Shown: positions 33,225-42,130 of the stretch, one piece after another | How the letters are laid out: each line of letters opens with the position of its first letter | Numbering within the stretch: position 1 is the stretch's first letter | NCBI GenBank assembly: GCA_964649195.1 | Contig: CAZYPK010000004.1 | Location: forward strand, 8,754 to 72,753 | Source of the DNA: JTS-RE9 sp964649195 | Lineage (GTDB): Bacteria > Planctomycetota > Phycisphaerae > Phycisphaerales > Phycisphaeraceae | Length of the DNA: 64,000 nt | Direction of reading: 5' to 3' | Translations under genes and position numbers: made by a program | The notes under the pieces: model-generated | What the model was told of the DNA's origin: nothing | Seen by the model: only the letters and a program-made list of their open reading frames with translations | Database searches by the model: none

Positions 33225-33333
33225 CTTTCCTGTCCCCTGTTCCCTCCGACTTCCGACACCCTCAGCCCGTTGGCTACAATGCCGGGTGTCGCAGGAGTTG
33301 ATTGTTCCTGCCTTGCAACTGAAAGGTGCTCGA

Positions 33334-34272
33334 ATGTTTCATTTTCAGGTGTTGTTTTTCTTGCGCAGCTTCCTCATCGCGGGGCTGCTGCTGATCGCTT
33401 CCGGGTGCAGTCAAGCCGATGCGCCCAAAGTCGGCGGCCCCGTGGAAGGCAAGCGGCTCGATGGCGCGCAGGTCGCCGATGCGACGGCAGAAAAGAAAAC
33501 CACCCCCCCGGAAGCCCCGGAAACCCCGGAAACCAACCTCCCCGAAAATGAGAAGAAGAAGCGCGACGAATGGCGCGACAAGAAGACCGGCAAGCCGGAT
33601 GAAAATGATCCGATCGCCCAGGCGAACATCACCCTTCGCCCCAGCCTCGATCCCAACAAGCAGATCGACAAGAACGCCGCCGACCCCGCCGCGAAGAAGC
33701 CGGAGAATCCCACCGATCTGGTCAAGCCGCTGCTCGACCCCGACGCGGAGAATCCCTTCTTCGATCCGAACAACCCCGACTTCATTCCCGCCGACCGCAA
33801 CCGGTACAAGACCTTCGACATCGGGAAGCTCGAAAAGAGCGGTGGCCATCTCGTCGTCCCTTTCATGGATCTCTCAGGCTTCCCGTACACCGGCATGGTC
33901 GGCGCCCCGGAGCCGGCCAAGGATGGCAAGGAACCGGCCAAGCCTGAGTTCACCATTCCCGACGCCATCAAGGCGCTCGACGGCAAGCAGGTGGTCATCG
34001 CAGGCTACATGATGCCCATCGATTTCGAGGACGGCGGCACGAACGAGTTCGTGCTCACGCGGCAGGTCCCCTCCTGTTTCTACTGCGTGCCTCCGCAACT
34101 CAACGACTGGGTGGAGGTGAAGATGAAGGACGGCAAGCGCGTGCCTTACGTCCCCGACGGGCTGATCGAACTCTACGGCGTCATCGAGGTCGGCGAAATG
34201 AAGGAGGACGGCTTCGTCGTCAACATGTACCGCATGACCGGCACCAAGATGATCGAATCAAAAAAGGAGTGA
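33334..34272 (+). CDS. DUF3299 lipoprotein
   Basis: 312 residues. Signal peptide with lipobox IASGC (Cys25). A charged Pro/Lys/Asp-rich linker covers about residues 30-165. A C-terminal DUF3299 domain carries IKALDGKQVVIAGYMMPIDFED, the Cys pair of SCFYCVPPQLNDWVEV and LYGVIEVGEMKEDGFVVNMYRM. The Cys pair may bind metal or be redox-active. A TACAAT box at 33275-33280 may be its -10. Its 3' end overlaps the convergent SRAP gene by 15 bases. Confidence 0.85.
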   Translation: MFHFQVLFFLRSFLIAGLLLIASGCSQADAPKVGGPVEGKRLDGAQVADATAEKKTTPPEAPETPETNLPENEKKKRDEWRDKKTGKPDENDPIAQANITLRPSLDPNKQIDKNAADPAAKKPENPTDLVKPLLDPDAENPFFDPNNPDFIPADRNRYKTFDIGKLEKSGGHLVVPFMDLSGFPYTGMVGAPEPAKDGKEPAKPEFTIPDAIKALDGKQVVIAGYMMPIDFEDGGTNEFVLTRQVPSCFYCVPPQLNDWVEVKMKDGKRVPYVPDGLIELYGVIEVGEMKEDGFVVNMYRMTGTKMIESKKE

Positions 34273-34974
34273 AGGCCCCCGGTCATCGCTCTCCTGCACC
34301 GGCGGTGCGATGCACTTTTCCCCTTCGTTTCGCGGGCTGTTCACGCAGGTCCCCACCGGTGTGGCCTGAAGCAGCGCCGCATCGCAAGGCTTGAGCAGGT
34401 CCAGCACATGGGCAGGCTCCTGCACCCTGGTGTCCAGCCAGCGGTCGTAATCGGCAGGCGAAAGAATCACCGGCATGCGATCGTGAATGGTCGCCATCAA
34501 TTCGTTGGCCTGCGTGGTGAGGATCGTGCATGACTCGATCTCCTCGCCGCCGGGCCCCTGCCAGTGCTCCCACAAACCGGCGAAGGCGAACAGTTCATCG
34601 CACGCATGGCGAATGTAAATCGGCTGCCGGATGCGCGAACCCGTTACGTGTCGCCATTCATAAAAGCCCGTCGCGGGCGCCAGACAACGACGATACTTCA
34701 TCGCACCCCGGTAGCCCGGTTTTTCAATGGCGGTTTCGCTGCGGGCGTTGATCATGCGGTGCGATATCGAAACATCCTTCGCCCAGCCGGGAATCAGCCC
34801 CCAGACCACATGGGTCAGTTCGCGCTGAAACGTGTGCGCGTTCCGGCGCACGATCACCATCGGCTGCGAAGGGGCGATGTTGTAGCGGGGGAACAGTTCA
34901 ACCGGATCGCCGCTGAGCCGAAAGTGGCGGGCAAGCATGAGAGACGTGGCGTTGAGGGCGTATCGACCGCACAT
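34258..34974 (-). CDS. SRAP-domain abasic-site protein (YedK/HMCES family)
   Basis: 238 residues. Cys2 (MCGRYAL) becomes the N-terminal nucleophile after Met removal and crosslinks to abasic sites in single-stranded DNA. Other family residues are present: YNIAPSQ, WGLIPGWAKD, INARSET, GFYEWRH and the HDRMPVIL motif with the catalytic His. Normal length with a short Pro/Ser-rich tail. It protects abasic sites during replication. Convergent with, and overlapping, the DUF3299 gene. Confidence 0.95.
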   Translation of the reverse strand: MCGRYALNATSLMLARHFRLSGDPVELFPRYNIAPSQPMVIVRRNAHTFQRELTHVVWGLIPGWAKDVSISHRMINARSETAIEKPGYRGAMKYRRCLAPATGFYEWRHVTGSRIRQPIYIRHACDELFAFAGLWEHWQGPGGEEIESCTILTTQANELMATIHDRMPVILSPADYDRWLDTRVQEPAHVLDLLKPCDAALLQATPVGTCVNSPRNEGEKCIAPPVQESDDRGPSLLF

Positions 34975-35010
34975 GAAACAAGTTCCGATTTTCGGGGACT
35001 GTGTTCCCGG

Positions 35011-35772
35011 CTACATCGGCGGACGCGCGGCGTGTCTGGGATCGATGCCCACGCGCGTGCCTTCGGCGGTGTGCTCGGTGGCCGGCGTTTCATGCGCCTT
35101 GTCGCGCTGAAGCGACTTTTTCCGCTCGTGGCAGACGCTGACAATCCTGATCGCTTCCTCGATGCTGTCGGTCACACTGAACAGGTCCATGTCCTGCGGC
35201 GAAATGCTGCCATACTTGCCGAGCATCGTTTTCTTGAGCCAGCCCACCAGGCCGTCCCAGTAGTCGTGCCCGATGCAGACGACGGGGAACGGATCGATTT
35301 TTCCGGTCTGGATCAGCGTCATGGATTCGAAGAATTCATCCATGGTGCCGAACCCGCCGGGGAAGATGATGAAGCCGCAGGCATACTTGACGAACATGAC
35401 CTTGCGGACGAAAAAGTAGCGGAAGTCGAGGGAATAATCGCCGGACAGATACGGGTTGGCCTGCTGTTCCATCGGCAGGCTGATGTTCAGGCCGATGGAT
35501 TTGCCGCCCGCCTTGTAGGCGCCCTTGTTGGCCGCCTCCATGATGCCCGGCCCGCCGCCGGTGATCACCGAGAAGCCGGCCTTGACCAGTTGCCTGCCGC
35601 AGTCCACCGCGCCTTTGTAGTACGGATCATCAGGCTTGGTGCGGGCGGACCCGAAGACCGAAACGGCCGGCCCCACCTTGTTGAGCTTCTCAAAGCCATC
35701 GACGAACTCCGAGAGAATGCGAAACATCCGCCAGGTGTCTTTGCTCAGACGCAGGTCATCTTCCAGGGACAT
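35011..35772 (-). CDS. LOG-family (TIGR00730-like) nucleoside 5'-monophosphate phosphoribohydrolase
   Basis: 253 residues. Rossmann-like lysine-decarboxylase-type fold with VSVFGSART, GFSVITGGGPGIMEAANKGA and the signature PGGFGTMDEFFE. Proteins of this family cleave nucleoside monophosphates (cytokinin activation in plants); the bacterial substrate is often unknown. ATG 35772 fits the family; a longer frame reaches 35871. A charged C-terminal tail of about 40 residues is unusual. Confidence 0.88.
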   Translation of the reverse strand: MSLEDDLRLSKDTWRMFRILSEFVDGFEKLNKVGPAVSVFGSARTKPDDPYYKGAVDCGRQLVKAGFSVITGGGPGIMEAANKGAYKAGGKSIGLNISLPMEQQANPYLSGDYSLDFRYFFVRKVMFVKYACGFIIFPGGFGTMDEFFESMTLIQTGKIDPFPVVCIGHDYWDGLVGWLKKTMLGKYGSISPQDMDLFSVTDSIEEAIRIVSVCHERKKSLQRDKAHETPATEHTAEGTRVGIDPRHAARPPM

Positions 35773-35888
35773 GGTGAGATTCGCCTCAGGTGAAAAAGTT
35801 CGGACCAACGACAACCGCATCGTGAATACGGACGCTGCACGGATCATCGTGCATCGGCTTGCACGAGGCAAATGGAGGATGAGAAGAG

Positions 35889-36096
35889 CCGCGACTCAAC
35901 GAGTCGCGGACGTGAACGGCCTGAAGGATGGTCAAACACACCTTCGACAGCAGAACTCGAACACGACAGACACCACACTTCGCAACCGGGAGACAACCGG
36001 GGGCAACCGGCGGCAACCGCGCGATCGACGCTGATCATCCGCCGCGCGAAGGACGCCTCTTCAGGCTGTTTACGTCCGCGACGTGTTACGTCGCGG
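35889..36096. repeat. Family A paired-hairpin element, copy 2
   Basis: Left hairpin 35889-35909 (CCGCGACTC / GAGTCGCGG) and right 36076-36096 (CCGCGACGT / ACGTCGCGG) in inverted orientation. Outside and inside sequences GAGCC and ACGTGAACGGCCTGAAG repeat inverted, so the terminal inverted repeats are about 40 bp. It fills the spacer before the oxidoreductase gene. Confidence 0.8.
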
Positions 36097-36149
36097 CTCT
36101 TATTCCGTCCATTTCGCTACCATGCACGCGACTTCAAGGAGGCTTCACC

Positions 36150-37145
36150 ATGCGTGCCATGACTGTCACCCAATACGGCGGCCACGAGGTGCTCCGACTT
36201 CAGGACCTGCCCAAGCCCGTGCCCGGCGACAATGATCTGCTTGTCGAAGTCATTCGCGCCGGCTTGAATCCCGTCGATTTCAAAATCCGATCGGCGCCGC
36301 GCTGGGGTGAAAGGAAGTTCCCCTTCATTCTCGGTTACGACGTGAGCGGCGTCGTTCGCGGCATGGGCGCCAACTGCACGGGCTTCTTCCACATCGGCGA
36401 TGAAGTCATCGCGTCGCCCAGTCTCAAACGTGACGGCTCCAATGCCGAGTATGTCTGCGTCGATCACCGCTCGGCGGCGAAGAAGCCTGCCACGCTCGAT
36501 CACGACCACGCAGCCGCCCTGCCGCTGGCGGGACTCACCGCGTGGGAATCGCTGCACAATCACGGGCGGATGATGCCCGGTGAGGCCGGGGGCTGGGTGC
36601 TCATTCACGCAGGTGCGGGCGGCGTGGGCCACTTCGCCATTCAGCTTGCAAAGATTCACGGCTGCAAGGTCATCACCACCGCCGGCCGGGAGGAGACCAT
36701 CGCCGTCTGCAAGGCGCTGGGTGCCGATGAAGTGATCAACTACAAGACCGATGACATCGCGGCCCGCGTGACCGACATCACCGGCGGCAAACTCTGTCCG
36801 GTCGTCTTCGACACCGTCGGCGGCGAGACGTTCAATGTGTCGCTGCGCTGCGTCGGATACTACGGCCGCGTGGTCACCATCGTGCCCGGCATTCCGACCG
36901 ATCACATCAACTCCCTCTTCGCCAAAAGCGCCTCGGTTCATCTGGAATACATGGGCATTCCCACGATGTTCGATGTCGATCCGCAAAGGCAGGGCGCGAC
37001 CCTGGCGAAGATGGCCTCGCTGGTCGATGAGGGCAAACTCAAGCCGATCGTCAGCCATCGCGTGAAGCTGGAAAATCTCGCCGAGGCCCACCGCCTTCAG
37101 GAAACCGGCAGAACGATCGGCAAGATCGTCATCGAAGTGAAATGA
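36150..37145 (+). CDS. NAD(P)-dependent quinone oxidoreductase-type MDR enzyme
   Basis: 331 residues, medium-chain dehydrogenase/reductase of the zeta-crystallin type. The N-terminal GroES-like domain has GLNPVDFKIR and LGYDVSGVV, lacking zinc-ligand cysteines. The Rossmann domain has VLIHAGAGGVGHFAIQLAKIHG and TTAGREETIAVCKALGADEVINYK. Likely reduces quinones or enones with NADPH. AAGGAGG at 36136-36142 gives the clear start at 36150. Confidence 0.92.
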   Translation: MRAMTVTQYGGHEVLRLQDLPKPVPGDNDLLVEVIRAGLNPVDFKIRSAPRWGERKFPFILGYDVSGVVRGMGANCTGFFHIGDEVIASPSLKRDGSNAEYVCVDHRSAAKKPATLDHDHAAALPLAGLTAWESLHNHGRMMPGEAGGWVLIHAGAGGVGHFAIQLAKIHGCKVITTAGREETIAVCKALGADEVINYKTDDIAARVTDITGGKLCPVVFDTVGGETFNVSLRCVGYYGRVVTIVPGIPTDHINSLFAKSASVHLEYMGIPTMFDVDPQRQGATLAKMASLVDEGKLKPIVSHRVKLENLAEAHRLQETGRTIGKIVIEVK

Positions 37146-37439
37146 CCAAAGCCCACGGACTCCTCAAGGTCGTTTATTTCTCCGAAGCGCCTTTATCAGG
37201 AAACTCCAAATGACAAAGCTCAAGCTCCAAACAAGCTCCAAAATACGAACATGGAACAAACAAGGAATTCGGATCACGCAGTATTTCCGCCTTTTTTCTT
37301 TGGAATTGGAGCTTGTTTGAGATTTGGTGATTGCGATTTGTGATTTCAGACCGCACGTCAACCAAGAATTAACCGGCCCTGACGGACTCCCGTCCGTGGG
37401 TTGATTCCCGTTCATCATCCACTGTTGGAATTCGCCATC
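37146..37439. repeat. Family C-like foldback, diverged copy, with family G remnants
   Basis: 37193-37348 holds a diverged C unit (AAACTCCAAATGACAAAGC ... TTGGAGCTTGTTTGAGATTTG). Half of a G-type hairpin (CCCACGGACTCC) precedes it at 37150, and CGGAC-TCCC-GTCCG follows at 37383. The flank GAATTAACCGGCCCTG matches the right flanks of the other C copies. Confidence 0.6.
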
Positions 37440-38831
37440 ATGACCCGCCCCCGCTTTCCGCTTGAACCCCGGACCGTTCCGCAGATCAACACGAAACATC
37501 GCCGCATTGTCACGCCGATCCCCGCGCCGGGTTCCGTGCCGATCATTGAACGGCTGCGCACGTTTGAGCCGCGCTCGATGGGCGGGCAGCCGGTGGTGCT
37601 CTGGGATCGCGCCCAGGGTGTTCACGTCTTCGATCGCTTCGGCAACATGTGGCTCGACTGGTCCAGCGGCGTGCTCGTGACCAACGCGGGCCACAATCAC
37701 CCGAAGGTGAAGCAGGCGATGCTCGACCAGATCGAGCATGGCCTGGTCCACAACTACTGCTTCCCCTCCGAAGCCCGCGCGAATCTCGTCGAAGCGCTGG
37801 CCGGCGTCGCACCGGAAGGACTGAAAAAAATCTTCCTGCTCACCACCGGAGCCGAGGCCACCGAGTGCGCCATCAAACTCGCCCGGACCTACGGCCGGCA
37901 GAAACATGGCCCCAAGAAGATCGGTCTCATCAGCTTTGAAAACGCCTTCCACGGCCGCACGCTCGGCTCGCAGATGGCCGGCGGAATCCCCGCCCTCAAG
38001 CAGTGGATCGTCAACCTCGACAAGGACATCACGCAGGTCCCCTTCCCCGACGAGTTCCGCAATCCTTCGCTGGATTTCAATGCGTTTCTGCGCGACCTCG
38101 AAACGAGAGGCATCACCCCGGATCGCATCGCGGGCGTGATGACCGAAACCTACCAGGGCGGCGACTCCGCCTTCGCGCCGCCTGCCTACATGCAACAGCT
38201 TCGCGCGTGGTGTACCGAACACGACATCCTGCTCATCTGCGATGAAGTGCAGGCCGGTTTCGGACGCACCGGCAGATTCTGGGGCTTCGAGCACTACGGC
38301 ATCACCCCCGACATCATCTGCTGCGGCAAGGGCATCAGCAGCGGCATGCCCCTGAGCGCGGTCATCGGCCGCAACGATGTGATGGACCTCTACCCGCCCG
38401 GCTCGATGACCAGCACGCACACCGGCAACCCCGTCTGTGCCGTCGCGGCGCTGGCCAGCCTGCGGGCGATCATCGACGAAGGCATGGTCGAAAACGCGGC
38501 GAAGGTCGGCGAAGTGATGCAGGCCGGCCTGCGTGATATTCAAGTGAAACACAGCACATACATCGGAGCCGCGCTGGGCAAGGGACTGGTCGGCTCGCTG
38601 CACATCATCAAGCCCGGCACGACGGAGCCGGATGGCGACCGCGCCGCGGATATCGTCAAACGCTGCATCGAAAAAGGGCTGATGCTCTTCGCCCCCGTCG
38701 GTTTTGGCGGAGCGTGCGTGAAGGTCTCGCCGCCGTTGTGCATCGCGGAGGAAGCGGTGCGCGAGGGACTCGCGGTGCTGGAGGAAGCGGTGAGGGAATC
38801 ACTGACGGGTGAAAACCCTGCGACATCGTGA
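37440..38831 (+). CDS. Class III pyridoxal-phosphate aminotransferase
   Basis: 463 residues. Fold-type I PLP enzyme of the GABA/ornithine aminotransferase class. LLTTGAEATECAIKLAR binds the phosphate, CDEVQAGFGRTGRFWGFEHYG holds the PLP-contacting Asp, and ICCGKGISSGMPL carries the Schiff-base Lys297. STHTGNPVCAVAALA is typical. The substrate is not clear; closest in pattern to 4-aminobutyrate or acetylornithine-type transaminases. No strong ribosome binding site is seen before ATG 37440. Confidence 0.92.
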   Translation: MTRPRFPLEPRTVPQINTKHRRIVTPIPAPGSVPIIERLRTFEPRSMGGQPVVLWDRAQGVHVFDRFGNMWLDWSSGVLVTNAGHNHPKVKQAMLDQIEHGLVHNYCFPSEARANLVEALAGVAPEGLKKIFLLTTGAEATECAIKLARTYGRQKHGPKKIGLISFENAFHGRTLGSQMAGGIPALKQWIVNLDKDITQVPFPDEFRNPSLDFNAFLRDLETRGITPDRIAGVMTETYQGGDSAFAPPAYMQQLRAWCTEHDILLICDEVQAGFGRTGRFWGFEHYGITPDIICCGKGISSGMPLSAVIGRNDVMDLYPPGSMTSTHTGNPVCAVAALASLRAIIDEGMVENAAKVGEVMQAGLRDIQVKHSTYIGAALGKGLVGSLHIIKPGTTEPDGDRAADIVKRCIEKGLMLFAPVGFGGACVKVSPPLCIAEEAVREGLAVLEEAVRESLTGENPATS

Positions 38832-38883
38832 AATCAATCGCGGCAATCGATGGCGCCGCTTTTCATAGGCCTGATGATCCGCC

Positions 38884-38889
38884 TACAAT
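38884..38889 (+). promoter_or_regulatory. -10-like TACAAT before the retropepsin pair
   Basis: TACAAT directly precedes an ATG at 38890, which therefore cannot be the start if this is the -10. It favours ATG 38920, eight bases after GGAG. Confidence 0.4.
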
Positions 38890-38919
38890 ATGAAAGTCCA
38901 ACGGTTCGGAGATATCCAC

Positions 38920-39195
38920 ATGCGAAAGCCCCCCACCGACGACATCAGGGATTCAATGCGGGAACGAGCGGAGTTGTTGTTTGAGCAACAAATTCGCGCG
39001 CAGGTTGACCAATCACGGCCAAACGATTTTGTTTTGATCGATGTCGAATCCGGCGACTACGAAGTCGATGCCGACGAAATGGCGGCTTCGGAGCGGTTGC
39101 GGTCGCGGCATCCGGATGCTTTGGTTTGGTGTCGCAAGGTCGGCTCTTCCCACTCCCGCCGATACCGCAGCTATCGGGGGTCAAGAACCGCATGA
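38920..39195 (+). CDS. Small acidic partner of a retropepsin-like protein
   Basis: 91 residues, unrecognised family. The first 60 residues are helical and charged (IRDSMRERAELLFEQQIRAQ), followed by FVLIDVESGDYEVDADEMAASERL. The last residues are Arg/Ser/Tyr-rich. Its stop overlaps the ATG of the aspartic protease gene (ATGA at 39192-39195), so the two are co-translated. Pairs of this layout recur in bacteria; a functional partnership is inferred. Confidence 0.65.
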   Translation: MRKPPTDDIRDSMRERAELLFEQQIRAQVDQSRPNDFVLIDVESGDYEVDADEMAASERLRSRHPDALVWCRKVGSSHSRRYRSYRGSRTA

Positions 39196-39563
39196 TCTCC
39201 GGGGTTGTCAATAAAAATCTGGACCCGATTGTTCGTCTCCGGGTGATCGGGAGCAACGGTCGTGATGAACTGGTTGACTTTGTCGTGGATACCGGATTCA
39301 CCGGAGTCCTCTCCGTTCCGACGGCTGTTGTCAAACGCCTGCAACTCTCGTGGTCGCATCGGGCGGAGGCGGTCCTTGCCGATGGAAGCGTCTGCCAGCA
39401 CGATGTCTTTGAAGGCGCCATCGAATGGAACGGAAAAGTGATCAGGGTGCCGTTTGATGCCGCTGATTCAGATGCGCTCGTCGGCATGACGATGATGGAG
39501 AATCATCGTCTGGCGCTTGACGTCATTCCAGGAGGCGGCATCTCCATCGAACCATTGCCCTGA
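39192..39563 (+). CDS. Clan AA aspartic protease (retropepsin-like)
   Basis: 123 residues, the size of a retropepsin monomer. Catalytic motif VDTGFTGVLSVP (DTG), then LADGSVCQHDVFEGAIEWNG and ALVGMTMMENHRLALDV, which corresponds to the conserved hydrophobic-Gly motif near the C-terminus. It should act as a dimer. No signal peptide is present, so it is cytoplasmic. It overlaps the preceding small gene by four bases and is followed six bases later by the Gfo/Idh/MocA gene. Confidence 0.85.
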   Translation: MISGVVNKNLDPIVRLRVIGSNGRDELVDFVVDTGFTGVLSVPTAVVKRLQLSWSHRAEAVLADGSVCQHDVFEGAIEWNGKVIRVPFDAADSDALVGMTMMENHRLALDVIPGGGISIEPLP

Positions 39564-39569
39564 ATACCC

Positions 39570-40829
39570 ATGTCCACCCAGCTCACCATCCTCGGCGCAG
39601 GCATGATCGTTTACGATCAGGTTCTGCCATCCGTCTATCAGCTTCAGCGCGATGGGCTTGTCGATCAGATTCGCATCGTCGGCTCGCGCACCACGCGGCT
39701 GCGCGAACTGGCCGATGCGCGGTTTTCCGCCGCTTTTCCCGGCCAGAACTTCGAGGCGTTCCCACCGCTGAGCGAGCCGGAGCATCGCGTGTTTCCCGAT
39801 CTGTGGAAGGAAACCGTGGCGGCGATGAAACCCAGGCAACTGGTGATCGTCGCCACGCCTGATGAGCTGCATGAAGAGATGACGACTTTCGCGCTCATGC
39901 ACGACCAGCATGTCATCTGCGTCAAGCCGCTGGTGCATGAGTACGAAAAAGCGGAGGCGATCCGCAAGCTCGCCCATTCACGCGGCCTGTTCGTCGGCAT
40001 CGAGTATCACAAACGCTTCGATCGCCGCAGCCTCGAGGCACGCGGCTCCTACCGCGCCGGCCGCTTCGGCGAGTTCCGCTGCGGCGAAGCGAAACTCATC
40101 GAGCCCTGGTCGTACCGCACTTCCAATTTTCAGAACTGGTTCACCAGGGACAAGACCGATCCCTTCACCTACATCGGCTGCCACTATGTCGATCTTGTTC
40201 ACTTCATCACCGGCCTTCGCCCCACCGAAGTCAGCGTGCGCGGCATCGAAGGAAAATTTCCCAACGGCAACGAGGCCTACATGTGGTCCGCGGCACAGGT
40301 CGCCTTCGAGAACGGCGGCGTGCTCAGCGTCATCAACGGCCTGGGCTATCCCGATCAGAGCGCGGGCTCCAATGATCAGGGCATGTGCCTCTTCTGCGAA
40401 GCCGACGCGGGCGAAAACAGCGGCGGCGGCCTCATCGAGCATCGCGACAACTTTCGTGGCGTCGCACATTCCTACATCACGCCGGCGAGCGGCGGCAAAC
40501 GGTTTCACTTCATCAATCCCGACTACTTCCGCCTCGTGCCTTATAGCGGCAAAGGGCTGATGCCCGTCGGCTATGGGCATGACTCGATCGCGGCGCTGGT
40601 CGGGGCCGCGATTCGTGTTGAAGCGGCGGGCGCGGACATGGGCGATGCTGCCGCGCTGCTGCGCCGGCAGCGGGAAATTGAAGCCATTGATGAGCGCGGG
40701 CTGCTGGCGACGCCGGGCAACAGCTTCATGAATGAGTTGGTTGTGGAGGCGGGCCGCGCTTCGATCGTTGGTGGTGGAACGCGGATGCGGATTGAGTATG
40801 AACCGATGCCGCGCGTGGTGTTGGGTTGA
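39570..40829 (+). CDS. Gfo/Idh/MocA family oxidoreductase 1
   Basis: 419 residues. N-terminal NAD(P)-binding domain begins TQLTILGAGMIVYDQVLPS; the usual EKP dipeptide region reads ICVKPLVHEYEKAEAI, with Val instead of Glu before Lys. C-terminal alpha/beta domain includes YIGCHYVDLVHFITG, with the His used in catalysis. Probably oxidises or epimerises a sugar or inositol-type substrate. It shows only family-level likeness to the genes at 51881 and 53611. Confidence 0.88.
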   Translation: MSTQLTILGAGMIVYDQVLPSVYQLQRDGLVDQIRIVGSRTTRLRELADARFSAAFPGQNFEAFPPLSEPEHRVFPDLWKETVAAMKPRQLVIVATPDELHEEMTTFALMHDQHVICVKPLVHEYEKAEAIRKLAHSRGLFVGIEYHKRFDRRSLEARGSYRAGRFGEFRCGEAKLIEPWSYRTSNFQNWFTRDKTDPFTYIGCHYVDLVHFITGLRPTEVSVRGIEGKFPNGNEAYMWSAAQVAFENGGVLSVINGLGYPDQSAGSNDQGMCLFCEADAGENSGGGLIEHRDNFRGVAHSYITPASGGKRFHFINPDYFRLVPYSGKGLMPVGYGHDSIAALVGAAIRVEAAGADMGDAAALLRRQREIEAIDERGLLATPGNSFMNELVVEAGRASIVGGGTRMRIEYEPMPRVVLG

Positions 40830-40862
40830 CGAAAAGATCGACATTGCGAAGCCGCAAGCGGC

Positions 40863-41987
40863 TCAGGTTTTCATTCGCTGAAGCAGGATCGCGCTGGCGG
40901 GGAGGAACAGCACGACGGGAAGCCACGCGGCGACGACGGGATTCACCCCCTGCCCCATCAGTTGCAACATGCCGACACCGGTCATCCAACCGCCGATGCT
41001 GATCGCGGCGCCGTTGACCGCCTGCTTGAGGGGGTTCACCGGCTCGCGGGTGACAAACAGCGGCAGCACGATGACCAGCACCAGCACGTTGAAGATCATC
41101 AGGCTGAACCGGCTGTGCATGATGCGAAGGATGGCCGACCGGTCCGCGGCGGGGTTGGTCATCAGCCGGCTCAGGTCGCCCATGCTCAGGAGCGCCGGGT
41201 AAATCGCCGCCCGCCGCGCCATCAGCACCTGCGGTGAAACGTCGCTCTCGAAAACATCGACCGGCTCCACGCGGCTGTTGACGATCAGACCGGGGTGACT
41301 TCCCGCACTGGTCCGGTGAATCGCCTGGGCGTTTTCCAGTTTCCAGTTTTTTCCCGCCTCATCCCACACCGCGCCCGTCGCCCTGATTCGACGCGCCGAC
41401 CGGCCCGGCTGATTCCAGCCTTCCAGAATCGTCACCGACTCCAGCCGCTGCGACTGCGGATCGAAGCGGGCGGCGCTGAGCAGGTTCCCCTTGGAATCGT
41501 CGGCGTAATGCACGGCAAACGCCCGGCCCTTGATGGTCTTCAACTCGCTGACCTTGCGGGTGAGCTTGTCGATGAATCGGGGGATGACCAGCTCCTGATC
41601 GAGCAGCGTCAGGCCATTGATCGCGCAGGCCGCCACCAGCACCGGCGCCGCGACGCGGTACAGGCTGATGCCGCCGGCGATCATCGTGACCAGCTCGCCG
41701 GTGCGCGACAGGGCGGTGAACGTGAAGCCCATCGCCGCGATGACGATCAGCCCGGCGAGATAGACATAAATGAAGCAGACCTGCGGGATGTAGAAGTCCA
41801 GCGCCACGCGAACCGTCGCCATGAAACCGCTCCCGCCATCGACCTCGGCGATGCGGCGGCCGGCATCCATGAACTCATCGAGGTTGAACATCAGATCAAC
41901 CGTGACGATCATCGCCATGACAACGACCAGCAGGATGATGAAGTTCAGCAGGAAAAGCCGGAGAATGTAGCGGTCGAGAAGTTTCAT
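40863..41987 (-). CDS. LptF/LptG (YjgP/YjgQ) family permease
   Basis: 374 residues. N-terminal MKLLDRYILRLFLLNFIILL is a classic LptF/G start. About six membrane helices are split three and three around a periplasmic beta-jellyroll (about 135-265). These are transmembrane subunits of the LptBFG lipopolysaccharide exporter. Only one subunit gene is here; its partner must be elsewhere. A GCCGCAAGCGGC palindrome abuts its stop (40852-40863). Confidence 0.9.
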   Translation of the reverse strand: MKLLDRYILRLFLLNFIILLVVVMAMIVTVDLMFNLDEFMDAGRRIAEVDGGSGFMATVRVALDFYIPQVCFIYVYLAGLIVIAAMGFTFTALSRTGELVTMIAGGISLYRVAAPVLVAACAINGLTLLDQELVIPRFIDKLTRKVSELKTIKGRAFAVHYADDSKGNLLSAARFDPQSQRLESVTILEGWNQPGRSARRIRATGAVWDEAGKNWKLENAQAIHRTSAGSHPGLIVNSRVEPVDVFESDVSPQVLMARRAAIYPALLSMGDLSRLMTNPAADRSAILRIMHSRFSLMIFNVLVLVIVLPLFVTREPVNPLKQAVNGAAISIGGWMTGVGMLQLMGQGVNPVVAAWLPVVLFLPASAILLQRMKT

Positions 41988-42130
41988 GCGCTTCGGGCAA
42001 CAGGCATCGGGCTTCGGGCAGGTGAAGGCAGTATAAACAGGCGGGATGAGAAAACTTGAAATTTGAAATCCGAGACTCGAAACAAAGCCGAAGAACAGGA
42101 TGCCGTCGTCTCATCTCCCTGTCGCACTCA

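Noticed and set aside
39570..40829. Treating the three Gfo/Idh/MocA genes as a recent triplication
   Set aside because: The protein at 39570 differs in length and in the EKP motif; only family-level likeness is visible.
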